A stretch of DNA of 64,000 bases, taken from positions 1-64,000 of the forward strand of contig DASXBJ010000066.1 of assembly GCA_036491755.1 (NCBI GenBank), given 5' to 3'. This DNA comes from DASXBJ01 sp036491755 (GTDB lineage: Bacteria; Chloroflexota; Dormibacteria; Dormibacterales; Dormibacteraceae). Positions 8,591-17,522 of this stretch are shown one piece after another (within the stretch, counting starts at the first letter, position 1; each line of letters begins with the position of its first letter). Under the pieces are notes generated by a model. That model did no database searches, was not told where the DNA came from, and saw only the letters and a list, made by a program, of their open reading frames with translations. The position numbers were made by a program, and so were the translations under genes.

Positions 8591-9786
8591 CCCCTCAATC
8601 TGATGGTGCCGCGCGACCCCGAGATCGCGCGAGATATGACCAGTCGCTGGATCTCCGCGGTGCCTTCCCAGATCTGGTAGATCTTGGCGTCGCGGAACCA
8701 CTTCTCGACTGGGTACTCCTTGATGTAGCCGTAGCCGCCGAGCACCTGGATGGCGTCCGTGGTCACCTCCATCGCGACGTCGCCGGCAAAGAGCTTGGCC
8801 ATGGATCCCTCAGCTCGTTCGAAGGGCTTGCCCTGGGTGGCCATCCAGCCCGCACGCCAGATCAAGAGGCGTGCCGCGTCGACCTTCACCGCCATGTCGG
8901 CGAGCTTGAAACCGATCGCCTCGTGCTGCCACAACGGTTTGCCGAACTGCTTGCGGTCCTGCGCATAGTCGAGGGCGAACTCGTACGCGGCGCGTGCGAT
9001 GCCAAGCGCGCCCGCCGCTACGCCCGGCCGCGTCGCTTCGAGCGTCATCAGGGCCCCAAGCGCGCCGGGACCGGCATTGTCCGCGTCAGGCTCGCCCCCG
9101 AGCCGGTGGTCGAGCGGAATGTGGCAGTCCTCCAGCACGACCTGCGCCGTGTGGCTGGCGCGCACGCCGAGCTTTTGCTCCTTGCGCCCCATGCGCAGGC
9201 CTGGAGTGTCTTTCGGCACCAGGAACGAAGCGATTCCGGCCGGGCCTTTGGATGGGTCCGTGTTGGCGTAGATCACGTGGTAGTCGGCGATGCCGCCGTT
9301 GGTGCAGAACTGCTTGGTGCCGTTGAGGACATAGCCGTCGCTCACGCGCGTCGCGCGCGTCTTCATCGAGAGCGCGTCGGAGCCCGAGTCCGGCTCGGTC
9401 AGCCCAAGGCCGCCGAGAACGAGCCTGTCGGGGTGCGTGAACTCGGGCAGCCAGCGCTTCTTCTGCTCCTCGGTCCCGCTGGAGCGGATGCCCGCCATCG
9501 CGAGCGCCATCGAGTTGATGCAGACTCCGATGCCCGCGCATCCCCAGCTGAGCTCTTCGTTGATGATCAGCTCGGTGAGGAAGTCCAGGCCCTGGCCGCC
9601 GTACTCCTCGGGCAGGAACGCGGCCGGGCTGAGTCCGAGCTTGTGCGCCTTCTTGACGACCTCATACGGAAACTCTTCCGTCTCGTCGAAGTGGGCGGCC
9701 ACTGGTCTGATCTCCCTTTCGGCGAACTCGTGGGCCAGCTCGCGAATGGCCTCCTGCTCCTGCGACAGCGAGAAATCGAGAGGCAC
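8587..9786 (-). CDS. acyl-CoA dehydrogenase
   Basis: A 399-residue FAD-dependent acyl-CoA dehydrogenase. The family motifs are LGGLGLTEPDSGSDAL (~132), GTKQFCTNGG (~158), the flavin-binding RKQFGKPLWQHEAIG (~268) and the C-terminal QVLGGYGYIKEYPVEKWFRDAKI with WEGTAEIQRLVISR. The catalytic base position IYQIWEGT carries the usual Glu. It introduces the 2,3 double bond in an acyl-CoA; chain length is not deducible. It starts with GTG directly after the stop of the MaoC-like gene and ends in an ATGA overlap with the SDR gene. Confidence 0.95.
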   Translation of the reverse strand: MPLDFSLSQEQEAIRELAHEFAEREIRPVAAHFDETEEFPYEVVKKAHKLGLSPAAFLPEEYGGQGLDFLTELIINEELSWGCAGIGVCINSMALAMAGIRSSGTEEQKKRWLPEFTHPDRLVLGGLGLTEPDSGSDALSMKTRATRVSDGYVLNGTKQFCTNGGIADYHVIYANTDPSKGPAGIASFLVPKDTPGLRMGRKEQKLGVRASHTAQVVLEDCHIPLDHRLGGEPDADNAGPGALGALMTLEATRPGVAAGALGIARAAYEFALDYAQDRKQFGKPLWQHEAIGFKLADMAVKVDAARLLIWRAGWMATQGKPFERAEGSMAKLFAGDVAMEVTTDAIQVLGGYGYIKEYPVEKWFRDAKIYQIWEGTAEIQRLVISRAISGSRGTIRLRG

Positions 9787-10137
9787 CTAAATGAAATCGG
9801 CGACCGATTTGGTCAGCACGGCCTCTCCTTTCTGGTTGGTGGCGCTCAGCTCCAGATGGCCTGGAGATTTGATCCCCGCGGCGAAGGTGACGGTGTCGCC
9901 CGGCTCGACCATCCCGGCAAAGCGACAGTAGATGCGGCGCAGACGTCCGGGGCCGCCGGCCGCGCGGCCTGCGACCGTCGCCATCAAGCCCATCTGCAGC
10001 ATGCCGTGCGCGATCACGCCGGGCAAGCCGACAGACTTGGCGAAGCCGGCGTCGAGATGGATCGGGTTGTGATCACCCGACGCCTCGGCATATGCCTCTA
10101 TCTGCTCGCGGGTGAACGTCACACGCGTTTCGGTCAT
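9787..10137 (-). CDS. MaoC-like (R)-hydroxyacyl dehydratase subunit, HadB type
   Basis: A 116-residue hot-dog-fold protein. It contains the hydratase-2 motif SGDHNPIHLD (residues ~19-28) with the catalytic Asp and His, followed by GLPGVIAHGMLQMGLM. This is the catalytic HadB-like half of a heterodimeric dehydratase. The gene upstream encodes the matching HadA-like half and ends in ATGA overlap (10134-10137) with this ATG, which decides the start. Mycobacterial HadAB works in FAS-II; here the operon context with acyl-CoA dehydrogenase and crotonase fits acyl-CoA hydration in degradation instead. Confidence 0.9.
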   Translation of the reverse strand: MTETRVTFTREQIEAYAEASGDHNPIHLDAGFAKSVGLPGVIAHGMLQMGLMATVAGRAAGGPGRLRRIYCRFAGMVEPGDTVTFAAGIKSPGHLELSATNQKGEAVLTKSVADFI

Positions 10138-10535
10138 GGCCGGATCACGAAGAGCGCACGCGAGCGGCACACCGGCTCGCCTTTCTTGTCAGCCGTCTCC
10201 GTCTCGAACGTCAAGAAGCGCATGCCACGCCTGGTCGCATCCGCGACGACACGCCCTCGCGAGGTGACGGTCTCCCCCACGCTCGGATGGCGTTCCCACG
10301 CGAACTCCTGGTCGGCATGCAGCAGCTTGGCGAAATCGATGGCGGCCTCCTCGTCGCCGAACAGCTGCGGCGCGGTGGCGCCCAGGGAGTACACGGCCGC
10401 AAAGGTCGGCGGCACGCCGTCGGCGGGATCGGCTCCGATCGCGCGAGCGAATGCGGCGACGCGCTCGGCCTCGATCTCGAAATCCACAGGCGGATACGCG
10501 CGCCCGGCGAAACCTTCCGCGCGGCCTTCCGACAC
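10134..10535 (-). CDS. FAS1-like/HadA-type dehydratase subunit (MaoC N-terminal domain)
   Basis: A 133-residue single hot-dog protein of the FAS1_DH/MaoC_dehydrat_N family: YPPVDFEIEAERVAAFARAIG, PPTFAAVYSL and LLHADQEFAWERHPSVGE are the typical blocks (equivalent to the HADQ.F segment of HadA). It lacks the catalytic D-x4-H motif, as HadA subunits do, and would bind substrate beside the HadB-like protein encoded next. It is the first gene of the ATGA-linked operon running down to 6948. Only 24 bp separate it from the upstream transglutaminase gene, so read-through from that operon is possible. Confidence 0.87.
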   Translation of the reverse strand: MSEGRAEGFAGRAYPPVDFEIEAERVAAFARAIGADPADGVPPTFAAVYSLGATAPQLFGDEEAAIDFAKLLHADQEFAWERHPSVGETVTSRGRVVADATRRGMRFLTFETETADKKGEPVCRSRALFVIRP

Positions 10536-10559
10536 GCGCTTCAGGTTATAGAGTCCAGG

Positions 10560-12944
10560 TCAGGCGCTGTGGGGACGCAATCGCGCGAGCACCCGGCGCA
10601 GCATCAGGGGCCGCAGGGCGGTCCATGCCTCCATGACCGACGACCTCGCAGTCTCGGCTTCCTCGGGAGGCGCATAGGCGGCCACCACGAAGCTCGAGGC
10701 CAACGCGCCGACCGGCTCGGCGGCCTCGGGGAAGGTGCGCTGGAGGCGGCGCCCCAACTCCAGGGGAGTCTCCCCCGGCCTGCGTTCGGCGCCGGCCAGG
10801 TTGGCGAGGGCCAGAGTGCGTTTCCACACGGCCATCACGGTGCGCGGCCGCAGATACCGCGTGGCGGCGGCAAAGAGCAGGAGCACGATCGCGAGAAGCA
10901 CCGCCGCGATCTTCGTCAGAGTGCCGGCGTCAGGCACCCCCACGCGAAGGCCGCCGCCCGTGCTCAGCGCCCCGGACGGGTCGTTCCGAATACCCGAACG
11001 CGGTGTGACGGGTCCCACCGGACCGACAGCGCCGGGCACGGATCCGGGGTTGTCGCACTGGTTGTCGCGGAGGCACAGGTTGGTGCCGGTCGTGCCCCGG
11101 GTGATGGGGCTGTAGCCCGGCTGCGGAGTGGGCTCGAAGGTGATCCAGCCGTAGCTGGGAAAGTACGACTCGACCCAGGTGTGGGCGTCCACGCTGCGCA
11201 CGACGTTGGCGTTGAAGGCGGCGTCGAACTGCCCAGGACCGTAGCCGTTCACCAGTCGCGTCGGAATCCCCAGCGAACGGAGCATGTCACCCATCGCCGT
11301 CGCGAAGTACTGGCAGTAGCCGCGCTTGGACGTGAACAGGAAGTAGTCGATGGGATCGGTGTTGGGCGGAGCCGTCGGGACATCGAGGGTGTAGGAGAAG
11401 TTGGCCGGGTCACGCAGGTAGTTCTCGATTGCGGTCGCCTGGTCGTACGGCGTGACCGCGCCGGCGGCGCTGACGATCGACCGCGCGAGTGCCGTGATCC
11501 GGTCGATCACCGCCGGGGGCCGATAGATGGATGGGGGGAGATTGGCAAACTGGTTCACCCAATCGGGGTAGCTCGTGCCCGCCGCCTGGAGGTCCGCGAC
11601 GCTCGCGTTCGAGAACTCGACCGACGACTTGTAGACGCCGAGCGATGTCGGCGGCTGCCGGGTATCGAGACTGTCGATTGTCATCAGCGTGTCGAATGAA
11701 CCTTTGAAGGGAAGCGACTCGGTGGCCAGCGCCTGGCGATCCACCTCGTACAGGAGGCCGGGATAAAAGAGGATGTCGGCGTTGCCGATCGGAGGCCTGC
11801 GCATCGTCACGTCGAATCGCGCGAGGCCCAGTTTCAGATAGGCCTCTCCGTACGACACCACGGCGTTCGGGCTGATCGGAACGCGCAGCACGACAGCCGA
11901 GCCGGAGCCGCCATACCTCCACTGTCCGCCAATGGTGAGAGTGTCGTTGACTCCGCGGAAATAGCGCGGTCCGGCGTAATCGCCGACCACGGTGTACGTG
12001 AAGACGATGTCCCTGTTGAGCTGGAGGGGGCCGCCGAGGGGCACGTCCTGGTTGAAACCTGTCGTGCCGGTGCCGCCAGGGCCGGAGATGAATGCCCCAG
12101 GGCGGCTGAGCCGCACCTGCAGCGCCGCCCAGTTGGAAAAGAGGCTCGATTCTGCGCTGGCCGTGCGGTCCACCGTCGAAAGCGGGGGCAGCATGATGCC
12201 GATGACGATGAGCGCGGCCATCGCCACCAACCCGCTCTCCCAGAAATCCCAGCGCGCATCGCCTGTGAGCTTGACGTGGGCGAGGTTGGCGCCGGCGATC
12301 GAGCCCGAATAGGTGGTCCACAGAAGCAGTGCCAGCGTCAGGACGAGCACTGCGAGCGTGTAGCCGTTCTGGTCGCCGGCCACCACGTCGTTGAGCAGGT
12401 TGGTGGCGAAGGCGGCGGCGCCGGGAATCAGGCCGAGCATCGGCTTGCGCCAGCGCAAAACGCACCAGCTCAGCCACCCTCCCGTGACCCACATCAACAG
12501 GCAGATCAGGAACAGGTAAGCCGCCGGATCGGACGCCGCCGAGCCGTCGAGCAGGCGCGACCACCAAACGGTCAGCGGGTGCAGCGAAACGCCTCCCGCG
12601 CCGATGATGTTGCCGTCGAGAGGATGCGCCTGGTGGATCGCGGCGGCGGCCCCGTTCCAGGCCGCCACCGGCGCACAGAGAACGCCTGCGGCGAGGCCCG
12701 CGGGCCACGGGACGGGCGACACGGCGATGATCGCGAGAAGCAGCGCGCCGGCCAGCGCGATCGGCGTGACCACAACGATGCCGGGCACCCATTGCGCGGC
12801 GGCGGTGGACCGGGCGATCGAGAGCGTCAGGAGAAAAACAAGAACCGCCGACCATGCCACGCCGCCGCCGAGCGATCTCCGAGCACGTCCCCAGGCCAGC
12901 TCGGTGCCGAGCACCAGGCGCCCGCTAGGCGATGCGGATTGCAT
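10560..12944 (-). CDS. transglutaminase-like membrane protein (TgpA/DUF3488-DUF4129 type)
   Basis: A 794-residue protein with about six N-terminal membrane helices (residues ~25-245), a large extracytoplasmic region, a transglutaminase core and a further membrane helix near residue 685 followed by a C-terminal cytoplasmic tail of DUF4129 type. The catalytic triad is readable: Cys in KRGYCQYFATAM, His in DAHTWVESYF and Asp/Glu region in GWITFEPTPQPGYSP. Members act on proteins or peptides in the envelope; substrates are unknown. It overlaps the DUF58 gene by 20 bp and follows moxR, the conserved MoxR-DUF58-transglutaminase order. Confidence 0.93.
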   Translation of the reverse strand: MQSASPSGRLVLGTELAWGRARRSLGGGVAWSAVLVFLLTLSIARSTAAAQWVPGIVVVTPIALAGALLLAIIAVSPVPWPAGLAAGVLCAPVAAWNGAAAAIHQAHPLDGNIIGAGGVSLHPLTVWWSRLLDGSAASDPAAYLFLICLLMWVTGGWLSWCVLRWRKPMLGLIPGAAAFATNLLNDVVAGDQNGYTLAVLVLTLALLLWTTYSGSIAGANLAHVKLTGDARWDFWESGLVAMAALIVIGIMLPPLSTVDRTASAESSLFSNWAALQVRLSRPGAFISGPGGTGTTGFNQDVPLGGPLQLNRDIVFTYTVVGDYAGPRYFRGVNDTLTIGGQWRYGGSGSAVVLRVPISPNAVVSYGEAYLKLGLARFDVTMRRPPIGNADILFYPGLLYEVDRQALATESLPFKGSFDTLMTIDSLDTRQPPTSLGVYKSSVEFSNASVADLQAAGTSYPDWVNQFANLPPSIYRPPAVIDRITALARSIVSAAGAVTPYDQATAIENYLRDPANFSYTLDVPTAPPNTDPIDYFLFTSKRGYCQYFATAMGDMLRSLGIPTRLVNGYGPGQFDAAFNANVVRSVDAHTWVESYFPSYGWITFEPTPQPGYSPITRGTTGTNLCLRDNQCDNPGSVPGAVGPVGPVTPRSGIRNDPSGALSTGGGLRVGVPDAGTLTKIAAVLLAIVLLLFAAATRYLRPRTVMAVWKRTLALANLAGAERRPGETPLELGRRLQRTFPEAAEPVGALASSFVVAAYAPPEEAETARSSVMEAWTALRPLMLRRVLARLRPHSA

Positions 12945-14118
12945 CTCTCGTCCTCACGAGGCGGGCGAAATCGTCACCCTTGCGGACGACGTAAAGGTCG
13001 ACGTCCTGGCCGAGGTCGAAGCTCGGATTCTGGTCCGGGCCGCCAAAGCTCGCCACGTCGAGGTAGAAGACGATCATCGTCGAGCGCCGTCCGCGCACAG
13101 CTTGCAGCAGACGTACCCACGCGGGGTCGGCGCTGGGCGTGATGACCGCGATGGCGCGACGTGGCAGGCGGCGGATCTTGTCCCAGGCGAGGGTCTGCGT
13201 GAGTGGCGTCCTGCCGTCGGCCTGGGCGACCGCCAGGTAGTCGAGGATCATGCGGTCCTGGCGCACCGCGCGATGCGGTTCCAGGATGGTCCCGCGGCCG
13301 TCGTTGGCGATGAGTCCGACCTGACGCCCTCGCGCGTGCACCTGCGAGGCCATCGAGGCCGCCAGGCTGACCGCGTATTCGACGGTCGACTCCTCGCCTT
13401 CCCCGAAGTGCACGTTCCGGTCGAGGTCGAGCAGGATCCAGAGGTCGGTGGTCAGCGGCTGCTCGAAAGTCTTCGACATCAAACGCTGATGACGTGCCGA
13501 GAGGCCCCAGTGGATGCGCCCAAAGCTGTCCCCCGTGGTGTAATCCCGCACGCCGCCGGTTTCCGGCGGATAGTCGGCCCATGCTCCGAGGCTCTGCGAG
13601 TTGCCCACCTGCTGCGCGCTGGGGGTCAAGAGGTCGGGGATGGGACGGACGCGTGGGTAGACCAGCACCGAGGTCTTCTGCGTCAGCTTGATCTCGCGCT
13701 CGAACAGGCCGAATGGCTCGCGCACTCGAAGCGAGGTGGGTCCAAAGGCCATCCAGCCTCGACGCCGATAGACACCTCGAGCCTTCCACTTCACGAGCTC
13801 ACTCCCGACCGACACCACGCGGCCCGGCTGATAATCCGGGATCTGGCCCAGGTCTTTGACCTCGACCCAAGGCGCCGGGACCCAGCCTTTGCGACGGAGC
13901 TCGAAAGTCTCCTCGTACGGCTCGCCCACAGTGGGGGTTCCAGGGTCGAGGCGCCGCGACATGCTCATCCTGCGGATCGCCAGGCGCGGCCACGCCCAGG
14001 CCACTACGAACAGCAGGCAGAGTGCATACGCGAACGCATATGCCGGCCGGATCGCCGTCAGGTACGTGAAGAACAGGAGGAGGGCCAGGGCGCCGGCCAG
14101 AGCAACCTTGCTCATCAC
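12925..14118 (-). CDS. DUF58 domain protein (MoxR-associated, VWA-like)
   Basis: A 397-residue protein with two N-terminal membrane helices (residues ~5-45) and the DUF58 signature VRDYTTGDSFGRIHW near residue 192, followed by a VWA-like half (LWILLDLDRNVHFGEG) in which the DxDxN-like metal-site segment is partly kept. DUF58 proteins are cofactors of MoxR AAA+ ATPases and often neighbour transglutaminases; the role is inferred to be assembly or maturation of envelope proteins. It lies 22 bp after moxR and overlaps the transglutaminase gene start. Confidence 0.92.
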   Translation of the reverse strand: MMSKVALAGALALLLFFTYLTAIRPAYAFAYALCLLFVVAWAWPRLAIRRMSMSRRLDPGTPTVGEPYEETFELRRKGWVPAPWVEVKDLGQIPDYQPGRVVSVGSELVKWKARGVYRRRGWMAFGPTSLRVREPFGLFEREIKLTQKTSVLVYPRVRPIPDLLTPSAQQVGNSQSLGAWADYPPETGGVRDYTTGDSFGRIHWGLSARHQRLMSKTFEQPLTTDLWILLDLDRNVHFGEGEESTVEYAVSLAASMASQVHARGRQVGLIANDGRGTILEPHRAVRQDRMILDYLAVAQADGRTPLTQTLAWDKIRRLPRRAIAVITPSADPAWVRLLQAVRGRRSTMIVFYLDVASFGGPDQNPSFDLGQDVDLYVVRKGDDFARLVRTRDAIRIA

Positions 14119-14140
14119 GATGGCCTCAGGCCGCTGTCAC

Positions 14141-15136
14141 CTATCCGTCGTAGGCCATCTGGGGCACGTGCTCGCGCTCCAGCAGGCCGGCGATGAGCTT
14201 GCTCGCGCTCTGACCCTGCATCTCCGCGTTGGGGCGCAGGATGATGCGGTGCGCGAGCACCGGCTCGGCAAGTGTCTTGATATCGTCGGGCAGCACGTAG
14301 CTGCGGCCCTGCAGCGCGGCGAACGCCTGGCTGGCGTGAAAAAGGTTGAGCGTGCCTCGCGTGCTCGCGCCCAGGGCGACCTCCGGATTGCCGCGCGTCC
14401 GGCCGACCAGGCGGGCGATGTAGTCGCGCAGCTCCGGCTTCACGAAGACGTCGCGGACCGCCATCTGCGCCGCCTTCAGCTCGTTCGGCGATACGACAGG
14501 CTGGAGCTCGAGCATCGGTGACTCGACTTTGTGCTGGTTCAAGAGGTGAGCTTCCTCTTTCTCGCTGAGATAGCCCAGCCTCACCTTCATCAGAAAGCGG
14601 TCGAGCTGAGCCTCCGGCAGCGGAAACGTCCCCGAGTATTCGACCGGGTTCTGGGTGGCCATGACCATGAAGGGCTTCGGCAGGGGGTGCGTGTCCCCGT
14701 CGATGGTGACCTGCCTCTCTTCCATCGCCTCGAGCAGGGCGGCCTGCGTCTTCGGGCTGGCGCGGTTGATCTCGTCAGCGAGCAGGATCTGGGCGAAGAC
14801 CGGCCCGGGGCGGAACTCGAAATCGTTCAGCTTCTGGTTGAAGGCGCGCACGCCCGTCACGTCCGACGGCAGCAGGTCAGGGGTGAACTGGATGCGCCGG
14901 AACGAGCAGTCGAGCGAGCGGGCCAGCGACTTGGCGAGCATCGTCTTGCCGACGCCGGGCACGTCCTCGATGAGCAGGTGGCCCTCGCACAGAAGGGTGA
15001 CCAGGCAGAGCCGGATCTCCTCTTCCTTGTTCACGATCGCGCGGCTCACGTTGGCCATGAAGGCGTCGGAAACACGGGTCACGGGTTCGGCTGCGCCCAC
15101 GGCTGGGATTATAGGTTCGCCATGGGGACGGTCCAC
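14141..15136 (-). CDS. MoxR-family AAA+ ATPase
   Basis: A 331-residue AAA+ chaperone-like ATPase. Walker A is GVGKTMLAKSLA (~60), Walker B is ILLADEINRASPKTQAALLEAMEE, sensor 1 is ATQNPVEYSGTFPLPEAQLDRF, and the arginine finger region lies in GASTRGTLNLFHASQAFA. It is predicted to remodel partner proteins together with the DUF58 product. The start is a GTG at 15136; an ATG at internal residue 27 (MANVSRAI) is an alternative. It is the first gene of the MoxR-DUF58-transglutaminase operon. Confidence 0.95.
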   Translation of the reverse strand: MDRPHGEPIIPAVGAAEPVTRVSDAFMANVSRAIVNKEEEIRLCLVTLLCEGHLLIEDVPGVGKTMLAKSLARSLDCSFRRIQFTPDLLPSDVTGVRAFNQKLNDFEFRPGPVFAQILLADEINRASPKTQAALLEAMEERQVTIDGDTHPLPKPFMVMATQNPVEYSGTFPLPEAQLDRFLMKVRLGYLSEKEEAHLLNQHKVESPMLELQPVVSPNELKAAQMAVRDVFVKPELRDYIARLVGRTRGNPEVALGASTRGTLNLFHASQAFAALQGRSYVLPDDIKTLAEPVLAHRIILRPNAEMQGQSASKLIAGLLEREHVPQMAYDG

Positions 15137-15208
15137 GTCAGTTGAATACGGGTCGGGGTGACATTTGGTAACGCCGCGGCGGGCGAGTCCGAGCGAGCAC
15201 CCTGCCCA

Positions 15209-15991
15209 CTAGGGGAAATTGACCAGGTAGGTCACCCAGACTTCAGTGAAGCCCGGGCCGTCCGCCTGCCAGCCGACACAATCTGAGCTCCCCTTGGCGA
15301 AGCCGACGATGACCGGCCACTCGAACTGCTTGCCACTGGCGGATCGAGGCGAATCAGCGTTGATCTCGAGCAACAGCTCCGAATGTCGCTGCACGAGCTT
15401 GCCATCGACGGCGTCAGTGCCTGAGGTTGGACCCGTCGCGTAGTTGCCCACGAACGCAACCGGCTTGTTCGTGCGAAGGTCCAGCGCTCGTGCCAGGATC
15501 GGCCCGCCCTGATTCACGCCGGCCAAATAGGACATGAAGGCATAGGTGCCCCATTGCGTCGAGGTGGAACCCGTGAGCTCCGCCGGCGAAGCGGGGTGAG
15601 ACCATCCGGGACCGAAGAAAACGGGTCCTCCACCCATCAGGCCGTTGGCCTCGGGGCCGTCCGGACAGGCATCGCCTGCCTTGAGGGTGGGTAGGTGAAG
15701 GGGCACGGCCTCCAGCTGCCTCACAACAGCCTGGTCGCCGGCCGGAGCGCCGTTCCGCCAGGCGTTCCAGTCCTGCACCAGCCGTCCGCCGATCATCGCT
15801 CCGGCAACCACCGCGACCGCGACAAATAGCGCGACGAGGGAAAGGGGGGCGCGGAGACGACGCGTCATCCGTTCGCTCCTGCGGCGGATTGGAAACTCTG
15901 TCACGACGGTCTGGATCACGCGCTCGGGCAGGCCTGACATCGACGGCGCGACCTCGTCGAAAGCCGAGTGGAAGTCTCTCCGCAGGCTCAC
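15209..15991 (-). CDS. membrane-anchored extracytoplasmic protein coupled to an ECF sigma factor
   Basis: A 260-residue protein with a ~45-residue cytoplasmic N-terminus, one membrane helix (PLSLVALFVAVAVVAGAMIG, residues ~49-68) and a ~190-residue outer domain rich in Gly/Pro without recognised catalytic motifs. Its GTG start overlaps the sigma factor stop (GTGA at 15988-15991). The position and topology are those of an anti-sigma factor, but I see no zinc-type HxxxCxxC anti-sigma motif. It is therefore a candidate non-canonical regulator or sensor of the sigma factor rather than a proven one. Confidence 0.72.
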   Translation of the reverse strand: MSLRRDFHSAFDEVAPSMSGLPERVIQTVVTEFPIRRRSERMTRRLRAPLSLVALFVAVAVVAGAMIGGRLVQDWNAWRNGAPAGDQAVVRQLEAVPLHLPTLKAGDACPDGPEANGLMGGGPVFFGPGWSHPASPAELTGSTSTQWGTYAFMSYLAGVNQGGPILARALDLRTNKPVAFVGNYATGPTSGTDAVDGKLVQRHSELLLEINADSPRSASGKQFEWPVIVGFAKGSSDCVGWQADGPGFTEVWVTYLVNFP

Positions 15992-16524
15992 TTGATTGCC
16001 TCCTGGATCTCGAGGTCGGGACGCAGTCGCTGCACCGCGCGATACAGCCTTGCGCGCGCCGCCCCTACGGATGAACCGACCACGGCCGCCACGTCGTCGA
16101 GCGGCATGTCGAGATAGAAATAGAGGACGACCACCAGCCGGTCGTCATACCTCAACCGGGACACGGCGTGACGCAGGTCCGCACCGCGCACCGCTCTTTC
16201 CTCGGACGAGGCCACGGTCAGGTCCTCGGACAGGCCAAGGCTGACGCCGGCGATCCATTTGCCGCGCCTTGCGTTGCGGCATTTGTTGGCGACCACCCCA
16301 AGGAACCACGGGCGAATGCGGTCCCTGTCTCGGATCCGCCCCAGCTTCCGCCAGGCCGTGAACGATGCCTCCTGCACAGCGTCCTCGGCCGCCTGCGAGT
16401 CATGCAGCATCGCGAGCGCGAGGCGAAAGCCAGGTTCGATCAGCGGCCGCAGAAGCTCGGCGAAAGCACGCTCGTCGAGCTCATGAACTGCGCTTGGTGA
16501 TGTGCTGTCGGCCACGTTTTGCAC
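15988..16524 (-). CDS. ECF-family RNA polymerase sigma factor
   Basis: A 178-residue two-domain sigma factor. Region 2 spans HDSQAAEDAVQEASFTAWRKL with RDRDRIRPWFLGVVANKCRN, and region 4 is YLDMPLDDVAAVVGSSVGAARARLYRAVQRL. Its start is GTG. The following gene is translationally coupled and encodes a single-pass membrane protein, the usual arrangement for ECF factors controlled by a membrane partner. Target promoters are unknown. Confidence 0.92.
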   Translation of the reverse strand: MQNVADSTSPSAVHELDERAFAELLRPLIEPGFRLALAMLHDSQAAEDAVQEASFTAWRKLGRIRDRDRIRPWFLGVVANKCRNARRGKWIAGVSLGLSEDLTVASSEERAVRGADLRHAVSRLRYDDRLVVVLYFYLDMPLDDVAAVVGSSVGAARARLYRAVQRLRPDLEIQEAIK

Positions 16525-16568
16525 GGTCTCACCTATTCCTGTGGCGGCAGGGGCTGTTTGTTACAGGT

Positions 16569-17495
16569 CTAAGAGACTTCCTCTTCTTCCACCAACCGCA
16601 GGTGGCCGCTCACGTCGAGCCCCAGATGCCGAGCGAAGAAGCCGGCGACGCGCTCCACGTAAAGGGGGCGATCGGCGAAGTACGCGCCCGTGTGCGGCGC
16701 GCCCTGCACGATCCAGATCTCGCGCGGCCCGCGGTAGGCGTCATACAGGCGCCGGCTGTGGTTGACGGACGTGATCGCGTCGGCGCCGCCATGGATGAAA
16801 AAGAGCGGCCGCGGCTCCAACGAGCTCAGCACCGCGAGGGGGCTGCAATCGGAGAGCCTGCAGCGCGTACGGAGCCGGAGCATCACTCCCGCCATCGACA
16901 CGAACGGCGTACCCGGAAGCTTGGTGACCATGCGCACGTTCTCGACCAGCAGGCGGCGGAGATCGCTGAACGGGCTGTCGAGGACCAGCGCTTGCACGCC
17001 CGGCTCCCCCGCGGCGCCAAGCAGCGAGACGACCGCGCCCATCGAGTAGCCGAGCAGGCCGATGCGCGCATTGGCGATTCGCTTGCGGGCGAAGGCGATC
17101 ACCGCCTGCAGCTCCTGAACCTCCTTGATCCCGAAGGTGACAGGCGCCCGGTCGCTGCCCGGCATGCCGCGATACGAATAGAGGATCACGTTGAAGCCCT
17201 TGCGCCACAGCGCGACCGTGATGCCAAGCGCGCCCTGCCGCTGACCCTTGTGGCCGCCGGACACGATCACCGTCTGCGGCGAGCCCGGCTGGCGGAAGTG
17301 CCAGGCGCCGAACCCGACGCCGTCCGCGGTGACGAGCTCGACTTCCTCGTAGTCGGCCTGGAACTCGAAAGGCGTGAACGCGAAGTCGTCCATGGCCGTG
17401 GCTCGGGGAGGCACGAACGCGCGGACATACAGCTGGTACGACAGCGCGACGTAGACCAGCAGGAGCAGGAGGACGACCACCACCGCCTCGAGCAT
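16569..17495 (-). CDS. membrane-anchored alpha/beta hydrolase
   Basis: A ~308-residue hydrolase with an N-terminal membrane anchor (VVVVLLLLLVYVALSYQLYV) and an alpha/beta hydrolase core. The nucleophile elbow is LGYSMGAVVSLL; the acid lies in FIHGGADAITSVNHS and the His in QGAPHTGAYF. It resembles FrsA/DUF-type serine hydrolases of unknown substrate. The ATG at 17495 is chosen; a TTG nine bases upstream (17504) is possible. It is preceded on the same strand by the cobalamin adenosyltransferase gene after 18-27 bp. Confidence 0.88.
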   Translation of the reverse strand: MLEAVVVVLLLLLVYVALSYQLYVRAFVPPRATAMDDFAFTPFEFQADYEEVELVTADGVGFGAWHFRQPGSPQTVIVSGGHKGQRQGALGITVALWRKGFNVILYSYRGMPGSDRAPVTFGIKEVQELQAVIAFARKRIANARIGLLGYSMGAVVSLLGAAGEPGVQALVLDSPFSDLRRLLVENVRMVTKLPGTPFVSMAGVMLRLRTRCRLSDCSPLAVLSSLEPRPLFFIHGGADAITSVNHSRRLYDAYRGPREIWIVQGAPHTGAYFADRPLYVERVAGFFARHLGLDVSGHLRLVEEEEVS

Positions 17496-17522
17496 CGGAG
17501 CCAACCTGTTCGAAGCTTAGCC

